Shown here: positions 28,474 through 37,201 of the stretch, piece after piece
How positions within the stretch are numbered: the stretch's first letter is position 1
How the letters are laid out: each line of letters opens with the position of its first letter
Source of the DNA: an uncultured Ignavibacteriota bacterium
GTDB lineage: Bacteria > Bacteroidota > Ignavibacteria > UBA10030 > UBA8401
Assembly (NCBI GenBank): GCA_903861125.1
Contig: CAIOTF010000031.1
Span: 1 to 64,000, forward strand
DNA length: 64,000 nucleotides
Reading direction: 5' to 3'
Notes under the pieces: generated by a model
What the model saw: the letters and a program-made list of their open reading frames with translations, nothing else
What the model was told of the DNA's origin: nothing
The model's database searches: none
Translations under genes and position numbers: made by a program

Positions 28474-28477
28474 GACA

Positions 28478-29968
28478 ATGGCACACATAAAAAAAATATT
28501 GATTGCAAACCGCGGCGAAATCGCTGTAAGAATTCATCGTTCTGCGAAAGAAATGGGGATTAGTACGGTAGCCGTTTTTTCCGATCCGGACAGAACAGCA
28601 CCGCATGTTCTTTTGTGCGACGAAGCGTACCCGCTTCATGGAATTACCTCGACTGAGACGTATTTGCGTATTGATAAGTTATTAGAAATAGCAAAAAATG
28701 CTAATGTTGATGCAATACACCCAGGCTATGGATTCCTCTCTGAAAAAGAGTCGTTTGCACGGTCTGTTACTGAAGCTGGTTTTATTTTCATAGGTCCTCG
28801 TGCAGAAACTATTGAACTACTCGGAAGTAAAACGTCTGCCCGTGAATTATTATCGGGGAAAAACATTCCGATAGTACCCGGATCAGTTAAGCCTATCAAT
28901 AACTTAGATGAAGCAATTGAAGTTGCTTCATCTATTGGTTTTCCGGTGTTGATCAAAGCGTCCGGCGGTGGCGGCGGCAAAGGTATGCGTCTTGTTTATT
29001 CTGCAGGAGAACTTGAGAATTCGATTGAACGTGCTCAGAACGAAGCAGAAAAAGCATTTTCCGATAACCGCGTATATATAGAAAAATATATAGTCAATCC
29101 AAAACACATTGAAATTCAGATTCTTGCAGACAATCATGGGAATGTTATTCATCTGGGGGAGCGTGAATGTTCCGTTCAGCGGAGACATCAGAAGGTGGTA
29201 GAAGAATGCCCCAGTACTGCTGTAACCCCCGAATTACGCTCTGCAATGGGTCTGGCAGCTGTTGAAATTGCAAAAGCAGCCGGATACGTAAATGCCGGTA
29301 CTATGGAGTTTTTAGTTGATGCTGATAAAAATTTTTATTTTTTGGAAGTGAACACCAGAGTTCAGGTGGAGCACCCGATTACAGAGATGGTGTATGGCAT
29401 CGATATCATTAAGGAGCAAATTCGTATTGCTGAAGGTGAAAATCTCTCCCTATCACAGGAAGATGTTAAGATTAATGGACATGCGATTGAGGCAAGAATT
29501 TACGCTGAGGAATATGATAACAATTTTCTTCCTTCCACAGGCACAATTACTCATTATCAGCCAAGCGAAGGTCTCGGCGTTCGCAATGATTCAGGAATCA
29601 GGACCGGTTCTGAAATAACTATGCATTATGATCCGATGATAGCAAAATTGGTCGCCCACGGAAGGAACCGCACTGAAGCAATTGAAAAAATGAAACGTGC
29701 CCTTCGAGAATACAAGATCAATGGGGTAAAAACAACAATTCCTTTTTGTGAAATCGTTTTATCGCATCCCGAATTCATTAATGGGTCATATGATATTAAT
29801 TTCGTTGCAAAACACTTTTTAGTGTCAGATCCATTGCTTGAAAAAGAAGAAAGTATTGCAATTGCTGCATCATTCGTCACTTCAAGTGCCGATGTCAGAA
29901 AAATTTCTTTGAATAATAAAATTGTTGTGAGTCAAACACAATGGAAGAATCAATTGCGTAATGAATAA
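28478..29968 (+). CDS. accC: Acyl-CoA carboxylase, biotin carboxylase subunit
   Basis: 496 residues from the ATG at 28478; the longer frame from a TTG at 28463 would overlap mutS2 and is less likely. It carboxylates biotin on its carrier with ATP and bicarbonate. The family start KILIANRGEIAVRIHRSAKEMG, the ATP-grasp glycine loop KASGGGGGKGMRLV (near 163-176), ERECSVQRRHQKVVEE (near 228) and EVNTRVQVEHPITE (near 288) are all intact. It is about 50 residues longer than E. coli AccC, like the subunits of propionyl- or methylcrotonyl-CoA carboxylases. With the separate biotin carrier directly after it and a methylmalonyl-CoA mutase at 55 kb, propionyl-CoA carboxylase is my best guess. The carboxyltransferase subunit is not here. 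Confidence 0.92.
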   Translation: MAHIKKILIANRGEIAVRIHRSAKEMGISTVAVFSDPDRTAPHVLLCDEAYPLHGITSTETYLRIDKLLEIAKNANVDAIHPGYGFLSEKESFARSVTEAGFIFIGPRAETIELLGSKTSARELLSGKNIPIVPGSVKPINNLDEAIEVASSIGFPVLIKASGGGGGKGMRLVYSAGELENSIERAQNEAEKAFSDNRVYIEKYIVNPKHIEIQILADNHGNVIHLGERECSVQRRHQKVVEECPSTAVTPELRSAMGLAAVEIAKAAGYVNAGTMEFLVDADKNFYFLEVNTRVQVEHPITEMVYGIDIIKEQIRIAEGENLSLSQEDVKINGHAIEARIYAEEYDNNFLPSTGTITHYQPSEGLGVRNDSGIRTGSEITMHYDPMIAKLVAHGRNRTEAIEKMKRALREYKINGVKTTIPFCEIVLSHPEFINGSYDINFVAKHFLVSDPLLEKEESIAIAASFVTSSADVRKISLNNKIVVSQTQWKNQLRNE

Positions 29969-30458
29969 AACAACGATTACTATCGGAAAATATTCATATT
30001 CTTTCGACGAGACACGCGGAATTTTGACCGATGCAAAAGGAAAGGTGATCAAGGCCGACGTAAAGAAAATTTCTGACGACGAGTTCAGCGTTATAGTGGA
30101 CGGAAGATCGATACATCTTTTCCTCACTCGGTCGAAGGATATTCTGACCGCGACTGTGAATAATGCTCTTTTCGAGATTCAACGCGAGACAATGCGAGAT
30201 AAACTTGCAAAGCAGCTGCAGAAGGAATCCGGGACAAAAACAAATACAGTTACAGTTCGTGCGCCGATGCCCGGCCTTATTACAAAGATGTTGAAACAGG
30301 AAGGGACTCTAATCAGTGCAGGTGATGGAATAATTGTTGTCGAAGCAATGAAAATGGAAAATGAGATCAAATCCCCTAAATCAGGAACTTTAAAAAAACT
30401 TTTCGTTAAAGAAAAACAAACCGTAGAAAAGAATGATCATCTCTTCACAATTGAATAA
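29961..30458 (+). CDS. Biotin carboxyl carrier protein of acyl-CoA carboxylase
   Basis: 165 residues. The C-terminal biotinyl domain (about 96-165) has the biotinylation motif EAMKMENEI, with Lys131 as the modified residue, and a preceding VRAPMPGLI. The N-terminal half (1-80) is a small beta-rich domain that probably contacts the carboxylase subunits. This layout resembles the tail of propionyl-CoA carboxylase alpha chains cut off as a separate protein, rather than fatty-acid AccB. It overlaps the biotin carboxylase gene by 8 bases, so production is coupled. Confidence 0.93.
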   Translation: MNKTTITIGKYSYSFDETRGILTDAKGKVIKADVKKISDDEFSVIVDGRSIHLFLTRSKDILTATVNNALFEIQRETMRDKLAKQLQKESGTKTNTVTVRAPMPGLITKMLKQEGTLISAGDGIIVVEAMKMENEIKSPKSGTLKKLFVKEKQTVEKNDHLFTIE

Positions 30459-30459
30459 T

Positions 30460-32697
30460 ATGAAACCTTTTGAAGAACCGGAAATTACAAAACAACTCGC
30501 AACTCAGCACGGATTAACGGAGGAAGAATACCAAAAGGTATTATCCATTCTCGGACGAACTCCTACATACACTGAACTTGGAATCTATTCGGTAATGTGG
30601 AGTGAACATTGCAGTTACAAGAATTCCATTGCGCAACTTAAAACCCTACCTCGTACAGGAAAACGTTTACTCGTCGGTGCAGGTGAAGAGAATGCCGGCT
30701 TAGTTGATATCGGTGGCGGAATTGCCGTCGCATTTAAGATTGAAAGTCATAATCATCCGTCAGCGGTGGAGCCGTATCAAGGTGCTGCAACAGGTGTTGG
30801 TGGTATCATGCGCGATATATTTACAATGGGCGCACGTCCAATTGCCGCATTGAATTCACTTCGTTTTGGCAATATTGACGATACACACACACGTCATTTG
30901 CTGAAAGGCGTTGTGAAAGGTATCGGTGATTATGGCAACAGTTTTGGTGTGCCGACTGTTGCCGGCGAGGTCTTTTTTGATCCTTGTTACCAAACTAATC
31001 CGCTTGTCAATGCAATGTCGGTCGGAATTGTTGAGCATGAAAACGTAGCATCAGCAATTGCACAAGGTAAAGGCAATATAGTGATGATTGTCGGGTCTGC
31101 TACCGGTCGGGACGGTATTCATGGCGCCACATTTGCATCGGAAGAAATTTCGGAAGCATCGGAGGCAAAACGTCCGTCTGTTCAGGTTGGAGATCCTTTT
31201 ACTGAAAAACTGCTCTTAGAAGCAACGCTTGAAGTGATCCATGCAGGACTTGTTGTCGGGATACAGGACATGGGCGCAGCCGGTTTGACCTGTTCATCAA
31301 TGGAGATGAGCGCAAAAGGAAACAGCGGAATGGAGATCAATCTGGATCTGGTTCCGACACGCGAAACAAAGATGACATCGTACGAAATAATGCTTTCCGA
31401 ATCGCAGGAGCGTATGCTGATCGTTGCTACACCGGAGAACGAAAAAGCCATCATACGTATCTTTGAAAAATGGGATCTCCATTGTATCACAATCGGCAAG
31501 GTAACAGATGATGGTATAGTAAAAATTTTCCATCAAGGAAAACTTAAGGCTGAGATTCCGGCAGAAACATGCGTGCTAGGTGGCGGTGCGCCGGTGTATA
31601 TTCGTGAGACAAAAGAGCCGGAATATCTTGGGCAGACCCGCTCATTTGATCTTAATACGATTTCTGTCCCCAAAAGTATTTCAGATTCTGTCTATAGACT
31701 TTTACAATCGCCGAATATTGCAAGCAAACGCTGGGTCTATGAGCAATACGATTCGATGGTCCGCACGAATACCGTGGTCCTGCCGGGATCAGATGCTGCT
31801 GTGATACGAATAAAAAAATCTGATAAACTTCTCGCAACTAAAACGGATTGCAACAGCCGTTATGTTTACCTGAATCCACGCAAAGGAGCGGCAATAGCCG
31901 TCGCCGAATCGGGACGCAACGTTGTCTGTTCGGGCGGCAAACCAATCGCTATTACAAATTGTTTGAATTTTGGAAATCCATACAAGCCGGAAGTGTACTG
32001 GCAGTTCAAAGAAGCAATAGCCGGAATCAGCGAGGCATGCTTGGCACTGGAGACTCCGGTCACCGGAGGTAATGTTAGTTTTTATAATGAAAGTCCGCAA
32101 ACTGCAGTGTTTCCGACGCCGGTTATTGGTATGCTGGGAATTGTTGAGAATGAATCTCATGTGACAACGTCATTCTTCAAACAAGCAGGTGATACGATCT
32201 ATCTGCTCGGTACAAACCGCGGCGACATTAGCGGCAGCGAGTTTCTTGTGCAGGAATACGGAGTGACTGCCGGTGATGCACCATATTTTGATCTGGCATT
32301 CGAAGTGAAACTTCAGGAATGCGCTTTAGAACTCATTCAGAAAGGATTCGTCCATTCGGCGCACGATGTTTCGGACGGGGGATTGATTATTGCACTCATC
32401 GAAAGTGCTGTCGCCGGAAATCAGGTATTCGGATTTGATGTGAATTTGCCGTTGAATGGAATTCCATTTTACAGAATTCTTTTTGGAGAAGATCAATCAC
32501 GTATCATTATTTCGGGCAAAAAGGAACATAAAGACGCAATAAATGCAATTTGTACTAAATATAAAATTCCTTTTTCCAATATTGGCACTGTTATCGGTAA
32601 TACCGAGGCGAAGTTAAACGGAGAAATTGTTCTTGATATGAGCAAAGCAGCCGATCTGTATTTCAATTCTCTTCAAAACAAAGTATACCAGAAATAA
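30460..32697 (+). CDS. purL: Phosphoribosylformylglycinamidine synthase subunit PurL
   Basis: 745 residues from the ATG at 30460; another in-frame ATG at 30433 lies inside the carrier gene. This is the small-type PurL, which works with PurQ and PurS in the fourth step of purine synthesis. Motifs are [14 protein letters not shown] (near 48-61), [34 protein letters not shown] in scattered family matches (about 84-117), [18 protein letters not shown] (near 271) and [16 protein letters not shown] (near 635). PurQ and PurS are not in the window. It starts two bases after the biotin carrier stop; the functional link between the two is unclear. Confidence 0.95.
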   Translation: MKPFEEPEITKQLATQHGLTEEEYQKVLSILGRTPTYTELGIYSVMWSEHCSYKNSIAQLKTLPRTGKRLLVGAGEENAGLVDIGGGIAVAFKIESHNHPSAVEPYQGAATGVGGIMRDIFTMGARPIAALNSLRFGNIDDTHTRHLLKGVVKGIGDYGNSFGVPTVAGEVFFDPCYQTNPLVNAMSVGIVEHENVASAIAQGKGNIVMIVGSATGRDGIHGATFASEEISEASEAKRPSVQVGDPFTEKLLLEATLEVIHAGLVVGIQDMGAAGLTCSSMEMSAKGNSGMEINLDLVPTRETKMTSYEIMLSESQERMLIVATPENEKAIIRIFEKWDLHCITIGKVTDDGIVKIFHQGKLKAEIPAETCVLGGGAPVYIRETKEPEYLGQTRSFDLNTISVPKSISDSVYRLLQSPNIASKRWVYEQYDSMVRTNTVVLPGSDAAVIRIKKSDKLLATKTDCNSRYVYLNPRKGAAIAVAESGRNVVCSGGKPIAITNCLNFGNPYKPEVYWQFKEAIAGISEACLALETPVTGGNVSFYNESPQTAVFPTPVIGMLGIVENESHVTTSFFKQAGDTIYLLGTNRGDISGSEFLVQEYGVTAGDAPYFDLAFEVKLQECALELIQKGFVHSAHDVSDGGLIIALIESAVAGNQVFGFDVNLPLNGIPFYRILFGEDQSRIIISGKKEHKDAINAICTKYKIPFSNIGTVIGNTEAKLNGEIVLDMSKAADLYFNSLQNKVYQK

Positions 32698-32700
32698 ATA

Positions 32701-33567
32701 ATGACCGGAACCATGTGGCGTAATGATGTACCGAGTCCTCGCACCATTTTACGGTTTCCCTTTGGACTGATCAGGATGACGGGAAATGAATCGGTCGATT
32801 TTTTACATCGGATCACATCAAATGATTTTACAGCTTTCACCTCGGGGAATATTCAAAAAACTTTATTGATCACCGATAAAGGACGGATTCTGGATGCTGT
32901 GTGGGTAATCCATCGCGGTGATCACATTCTGATGTTGACGAGCAATGGTATGACATCGGATGTCATGCAGTGGTTGAACAAATACATTGTCATGGAAGAA
33001 ATAGAATTGCATGATGCAGGTGTCGAATATTCAGTTGACATTTTCTTCAATCAACAATATGAATTTTATCAATCAGATTATTTCGGATTCCCGGCTTCAT
33101 TTCGGATCGCAGTACCTTCCGAGTTTATTTCAGATGAACTGCCTGCAACGGTGATGGAGGAATTTGAACTTTGGAGAATATGGAACGGTATCCCCAAAGC
33201 AAAGAAGGAATTGGTCAACGAATTTAATCCGCTTGAACTGAACTTGTGGGATTGGATCAACTTTTCAAAAGGTTGCTATATCGGTCAGGAAGTTATCGCA
33301 CGTCTTGATGCATACAACAAAATTCAACGATGTTTGTGCAGAATATCTTCTGAAGCAAAGATCGATGCAGAGGAAATATTGATAGACGATGTCGGAGCTG
33401 TCATAGGCAGAATCACTAGTGTAGTGCAAAAAGAAAACGAATATATCGGTCTTGCGGTTATTCGTTTGCAATGGTCAAAAGAGCTTCATCAAGTCAGGTC
33501 AAAAGATAACAGTGCGGTTGTTACACTCGAAAAAATATTTGCAAAAAGAGCATATGGAAATACTTAA
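32701..33567 (+). CDS. ygfZ: Folate-binding protein YgfZ (GcvT family)
   Basis: 288 residues. It is related to the T-protein of glycine cleavage and supports repair or assembly of some iron-sulfur proteins through folate. The YgfZ signature KGCYIGQEV is at 190-198, with the conserved Cys192. The N-terminal half shows RITSNDFTAF and TDKGRILDAVWV. It starts three bases after purL and overlaps the next gene by 14 bases. It could be called GcvT-like, but the KGCYIGQE motif separates YgfZ from true GcvT. Confidence 0.92.
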   Translation: MTGTMWRNDVPSPRTILRFPFGLIRMTGNESVDFLHRITSNDFTAFTSGNIQKTLLITDKGRILDAVWVIHRGDHILMLTSNGMTSDVMQWLNKYIVMEEIELHDAGVEYSVDIFFNQQYEFYQSDYFGFPASFRIAVPSEFISDELPATVMEEFELWRIWNGIPKAKKELVNEFNPLELNLWDWINFSKGCYIGQEVIARLDAYNKIQRCLCRISSEAKIDAEEILIDDVGAVIGRITSVVQKENEYIGLAVIRLQWSKELHQVRSKDNSAVVTLEKIFAKRAYGNT

Positions 33568-34048
33568 ACATACTGCGGGAACAAAAGAAGAACAATACGA
33601 GCAATTACTGCCGCAAATATTTTCCATTATCGAGGATGAAGCGAGTCCGATAGCAAATATGGCCAATGTCGTTGCTGCATTGAAACAGACATTTTCTTTC
33701 TATTCGTGGGTCGGTTTTTATCTCTATGACAAAATTGCTAATGAACTTGTTTTGGGACCGTTTCAGGGAAAGATCGCATGCACCAGAATTGCTGTTGGCA
33801 AAGGGGTGTGCGGATCGTCGTACCAAAAGAAGGAAACGGTCATAGTGCCTGACGTCAACAATTTCCCCGGACACATTTTCTGCGATGGAAGTTCTAAATC
33901 GGAAATAGTCGTTCCTATTTTCCATAAGGATGAGATCATTGGTGTGCTGGACGTTGACAGCTATGACTTTGACAGTTTTAATGATACAGACAAAAAATAT
34001 CTGGAACTCTTGCTTCATCACATAACGCCAAAAATTATTCTCACATGA
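33554..34048 (+). CDS. msrC: Free methionine-(R)-sulfoxide reductase (GAF type)
   Basis: 164 residues from the ATG at 33554, preceded by AAGAG; the frame is open further upstream but that part lies in ygfZ. A single GAF domain. The three family cysteines are present as C76 (GKIACTRI), C86 (GKGVCGSS) and C110 (GHIFCDGS), with the same 10 and 24 spacing as the three redox Cys of the E. coli enzyme (84, 94, 118). The following SEIVVPIF is also conserved. It should reduce free Met-R-sulfoxide, consistent with BshC in the same window. It overlaps the next gene by 4 bases. Confidence 0.93.
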   Translation: MEILKHTAGTKEEQYEQLLPQIFSIIEDEASPIANMANVVAALKQTFSFYSWVGFYLYDKIANELVLGPFQGKIACTRIAVGKGVCGSSYQKKETVIVPDVNNFPGHIFCDGSSKSEIVVPIFHKDEIIGVLDVDSYDFDSFNDTDKKYLELLLHHITPKIILT

Positions 34049-34881
34049 AAAAACAAAAGCTGCTAAAAGCACCAAAAGCATACAAGAATCCCGGATTTCT
34101 TGCAAGCAGGGATGCCCGTCCTCTGCGAATCCTCTCTGAATTTTTAGAACCATTAAGCCGGTTCAATTATTACAATGTAAAAGATACGATCGTATTTTTC
34201 GGTTCGGCACGAATCAAACCGAGAAGTGAAACGATGAAACATCTTAGGGAGCTTGCTAAGAACAAAAGCAAAAAAAATATCCACTCAAAAGAATATCATG
34301 AACAACTGCTGCAGGCTGAAGTTGCCGTAGAGATGTCCCGGTATTATGAAGATGCAAAGGAACTTTCAAGGCTAATAACTACATGGTCCAAAAAATTAAA
34401 AACGAAAAACCGTTTGCTTGTCTGTTCGGGAGGCGGACCAGGCATCATGGAAGCGGCAAACAAAGGAGCGATGCTAGCAAAAGGAGAGTCGATAGGGTTA
34501 AATATCAGTCTTCCTTTCGAGCAGTATCCGAATGAATACATAACACCGAAGTTCAATATGGAATTCCATTATTTCTTTATGAGAAAATTCTGGTTCATGT
34601 TCCTGGGTAAAGCGCTTGTAGCATTTCCGGGTGGCTTTGGAACTTTGGACGAGTTTTTTGAGTTATTAACATTATTACAGACCAAAAAGGTCGGGAAAAA
34701 AATGACGGTAATCATGTATGGAAAAAATTTCTGGAACAAGATCATCGACTTCAGAGCTTTGGTGAAGTACGGTATGATCAGTTCAGAAGATATGGATCTG
34801 TTTTCATTTGCTGATTCTCCCAAGGAGGCATTTGATATCCTTAAAAAGGATCTTTTAAAAAACTATTCCGAATTTCGATGA
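34045..34881 (+). CDS. LOG family protein (Rossmann-fold nucleotide-binding, TIGR00730-like)
   Basis: 278 residues. The core Rossmann-like fold carries CSGGGPGIMEAANKGA (127-142) and PGGFGTLDE (195-203). These are the two motifs of LONELY GUY cytokinin-type phosphoribohydrolases and of proteins once called lysine decarboxylases. A likely activity is hydrolysis of nucleoside 5'-monophosphates to base and ribose phosphate. An N-terminal helical extension of about 45 residues and the insert SKKNIHSKEYHEQLLQAEVA (75-94) make it longer than plant LOG. It overlaps msrC and the next gene by 4 bases each. Confidence 0.88.
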   Translation: MKKQKLLKAPKAYKNPGFLASRDARPLRILSEFLEPLSRFNYYNVKDTIVFFGSARIKPRSETMKHLRELAKNKSKKNIHSKEYHEQLLQAEVAVEMSRYYEDAKELSRLITTWSKKLKTKNRLLVCSGGGPGIMEAANKGAMLAKGESIGLNISLPFEQYPNEYITPKFNMEFHYFFMRKFWFMFLGKALVAFPGGFGTLDEFFELLTLLQTKKVGKKMTVIMYGKNFWNKIIDFRALVKYGMISSEDMDLFSFADSPKEAFDILKKDLLKNYSEFR

Positions 34882-35735
34882 ATGTATTGACAGAAAAGGA
34901 AGTGAACGAAATCAAGTCGCTCATTGCACTGCTCGATGATGAGGACGAGACTATCTATACCACAGTACGGGAACGACTATTAAGCTATAACGAAATGGCG
35001 TTGAACTTTCTGCCATTCATCGAAGAGAAAGTGACGATTGCTGAAAAACGATTGAGTGAAGTGAGAGAATTACTGATCCGTGCTTCATGCAAGGAGCAGC
35101 TTCGCCACTTAAAACGGAACAAAGAGGGTGATGTTGATTTGGAAGAAGGCGTTTTTCTTTTTGCGCGACAGCGGTATTATGATCTTGATGTTTCTCCATA
35201 TATCGAACAACTGAATTTGTATGCATCGGCTCTGAAGGAAAAATTAACCACGGTTAACGATGAAACGGATATCCTTCGGCATGTAATAACTTTTTTTACC
35301 GAAGAAAAACAATTTACCGGGAACAGGGAAGACTACTACAGCGAAGAGAATCACTATATCAACCGGGTAATTGATACAAAAATTGGAATACCGATAACCT
35401 TAAGTGTAATCTACCTGCTTGTCGGACAACGTATCAATTTGCCGATACGAGGGATTGGACTACCGGGACATTTTATCCTACGTTTCTCCTACGGAAGTTC
35501 GCATGTTTATTTTGATCCATTCAATGCCGGCAAGATACTCACATTGAGCGATTGTGAATCGATCGTTAAAAATTTAGGCTTCAATTTTACCGCAGAATAT
35601 CTTCAGCCTGTTTCCAATAGGCAGATTTTGGAGAGAATGCTCAGAAATATCATCCTTACGCTTGAAAAGAAACAGGATAAAGAACGTATAGAAACAATCA
35701 GACAATTCATTGATACTCTCAATTCAGATTTGTAA
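34878..35735 (+). CDS. Transglutaminase-like (SirB1 family) protein
   Basis: 285 residues. The region NRVIDTKIGIPITLSVIYLLVG (about 157-178) and GIGLPGHFILRF (about 187-198) is characteristic of the SirB1/Transglut_core2 family, followed by YFDPFNAGKIL. The nucleophilic Cys of true transglutaminases is not obvious, so it may be a binding rather than catalytic protein. The N-terminal 100 residues are helical and charged. The start overlaps the LOG gene by 4 bases; the 3' end carries the probable ssrA promoter. Function unknown. Confidence 0.82.
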   Translation: MNVLTEKEVNEIKSLIALLDDEDETIYTTVRERLLSYNEMALNFLPFIEEKVTIAEKRLSEVRELLIRASCKEQLRHLKRNKEGDVDLEEGVFLFARQRYYDLDVSPYIEQLNLYASALKEKLTTVNDETDILRHVITFFTEEKQFTGNREDYYSEENHYINRVIDTKIGIPITLSVIYLLVGQRINLPIRGIGLPGHFILRFSYGSSHVYFDPFNAGKILTLSDCESIVKNLGFNFTAEYLQPVSNRQILERMLRNIILTLEKKQDKERIETIRQFIDTLNSDL

Positions 35736-35738
35736 CTT
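35710..35738 (+). promoter_or_regulatory. Possible ssrA promoter inside the 3' end of the preceding gene
   Basis: TTGATA (35710-35715) and TAACTT (35733-35738) are spaced by 17 bases. The -10 match is weak. RNase P would trim the primary transcript to the mature 5' end at 35752. Confidence 0.35.
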
Positions 35739-35751
35739 GTAGGTGTCCAAT

Positions 35752-36110
35752 GGGGGTGTTTTGGCTTCGACGGGGTCGGGAATGGATGGATTTGCATACC
35801 GTGCACGCCTTTACGCACGTTAATCTCAGGGCAAAACAATAAATGCAGATAACTACGGTTACGCACTCGCCGCTTAATTAGCCACGAGCGCCAATACAGA
35901 ACTCTCCTGATGGAACTGTAACGGCGTCGACTTAGTCAGGATAGTTGGTGTTCGGTTAAGGTAGCACCAATGAGCTTTCAAACCCTTGACTGCGGTCCGG
36001 ATGTTTTGCGCTCAACCAAGAGTCCGGAATTAAGATAAAACGATGAGCTATGTATGTAGACGATCTATTGGTTTTCACTTCGGACCGGGGTTCGAATCCC
36101 CGCACCTCCA
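35752..36110 (+). ncRNA. ssrA: tmRNA (SsrA RNA)
   Basis: About 359 bases. It frees stalled ribosomes and tags the unfinished protein for proteolysis. The 5' end GGGGGTG pairs with CACCTCC at the 3' end (36103-36109, one G-U pair), with discriminator A at 36110 and CCA not encoded. GGCTTCGACGGGG near the 5' end and GGGGTTCGAATCCCC near the 3' end are the conserved tRNA-like parts. The tag frame at 35846-35878 reads ADNYGYALAA followed by TAA. The resume codon is most likely GCA at 35846. The ALAA end is the usual ClpXP degron. It is a standard one-piece tmRNA, not permuted. Confidence 0.96.
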
Positions 36111-36136
36111 CAAAGCAATAATTAAATGATATAACA

Positions 36137-36171
36137 TGCCAAGTCATAATGACTTGGCAAGTTTATTTTAA
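36137..36171 (+). terminator. Intrinsic terminator of ssrA
   Basis: A perfect 10-bp stem TGCCAAGTCA / TGACTTGGCA with a TAA loop is followed by a T-rich stretch (GTTTATTTTA). Confidence 0.85.
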
Positions 36172-36180
36172 GAGTAATCT

Positions 36181-37008
36181 ATGAAAATACCATTCACAAA
36201 AATGAGCGGCGCCGGAAATGACTTTGTTGTTGTCGATAACCGTAACGCCATCATCAGTAAACCATCTGAATTCTCGCAGGCAGTATGTAACCGCAGACTT
36301 GGGATAGGAGCCGACGGCATTTTACTCATAGAAAAAAGCGATATTTCTGATTTTACCATGAAATATTATAATGCTGATGGTTCAAATGCCGGTATGTGTG
36401 GAAATGGAGGCCGTTGTATTGCGAAATATGCATTTGATAACAAAATTGTTACTCATGAAAAGTTCAGTTTTGAGGGATTTGGACACATTTATAATGTTTC
36501 AAGGATTGATCCGACAACGTATGCTTTATCAATGAAAGATCCTATTTGTCTTATACTCAATCAAAACATTGAATTTGAGGGAAAGATTTTAAAAGGTAAT
36601 TATCTTAATACTGGAACGGATCATTCGATTATTTTCCTGGATGATAACCCTGAATTTGGCTCGCTGGAATCAGTAGATGTATTTGCACTCGGAAGATCAA
36701 TTCGATATCATCCTGTATATTCGCCTAAAGGAACCAATGTAAATTTTGTTTCATGCGAAGGCTCTAATGTGATTAAAATAAGAACTTATGAGCGAGGAGT
36801 TGAAGATGAAACTTTAGCTTGTGGGACAGGATCGGTGGCAAGTGCGCTGTTGAGTTCGCTGAAATATACCATGGTTAGTCCAGTATCTGTGATAGTTCAA
36901 AGTGGAGAAACTCTTGAAATATCGTTTGAAAGAAGCGAAACTCAGTTTAGGAATGTGATATTAAAAGGAAGCGCAACGATTACGTTTACTGGCGAAATTG
37001 ATGTGTGA
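36181..37008 (+). CDS. dapF: Diaminopimelate epimerase
   Basis: 275 residues. It converts LL- to meso-diaminopimelate for lysine and peptidoglycan synthesis. The N-terminal KMSGAGNDFVVVDNR (7-21) is typical. The two catalytic Cys are C73 in NADGSNAGMCGNGGRC and about C213 in ETLACGTGSVA. Length is normal. It stands alone after the ssrA terminator and converges on the polX end. No promoter is obvious in the short gap upstream. Confidence 0.97.
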   Translation: MKIPFTKMSGAGNDFVVVDNRNAIISKPSEFSQAVCNRRLGIGADGILLIEKSDISDFTMKYYNADGSNAGMCGNGGRCIAKYAFDNKIVTHEKFSFEGFGHIYNVSRIDPTTYALSMKDPICLILNQNIEFEGKILKGNYLNTGTDHSIIFLDDNPEFGSLESVDVFALGRSIRYHPVYSPKGTNVNFVSCEGSNVIKIRTYERGVEDETLACGTGSVASALLSSLKYTMVSPVSVIVQSGETLEISFERSETQFRNVILKGSATITFTGEIDV

Positions 37009-37155
37009 TTTTTATTGGACAATGAACGATTAGAATATTTTGATAAACTAAATGTAACAGATGCATAGAAATCCAATTCATAACAAGCATAATAATTCAT
37101 TGGATATGTGTTTGAAGCAGCCTAAGTTTATGTGGTAAATATGAAATATCAATGC

Positions 37156-37173
37156 ACATAATATATATTATGT
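37156..37173. other. Perfect 18-bp AT palindrome between dapF and polX
   Basis: ACATAATATATATTATGT is its own reverse complement. It lies in the 193-bp gap between two convergent genes (37009-37201). It could be an AT-rich operator-like site or a simple cruciform. It has too little GC to be a good terminator. No other feature is visible in the gap. Confidence 0.35.
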
Positions 37174-37201
37174 TAAGTAGACGATGCCGAATTAAATAAT
37201 G

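Noticed and set aside
28463-28477. TTG start giving a longer biotin carboxylase
   Set aside because: It overlaps the mutS2 end, and the family N-terminus begins right after the ATG at 28478.
35736-36180. A separate tRNA gene near 36090
   Set aside because: The GGGGTTCGAATCCCC arm belongs to the tRNA-like 3' end of tmRNA; no anticodon arm is present.
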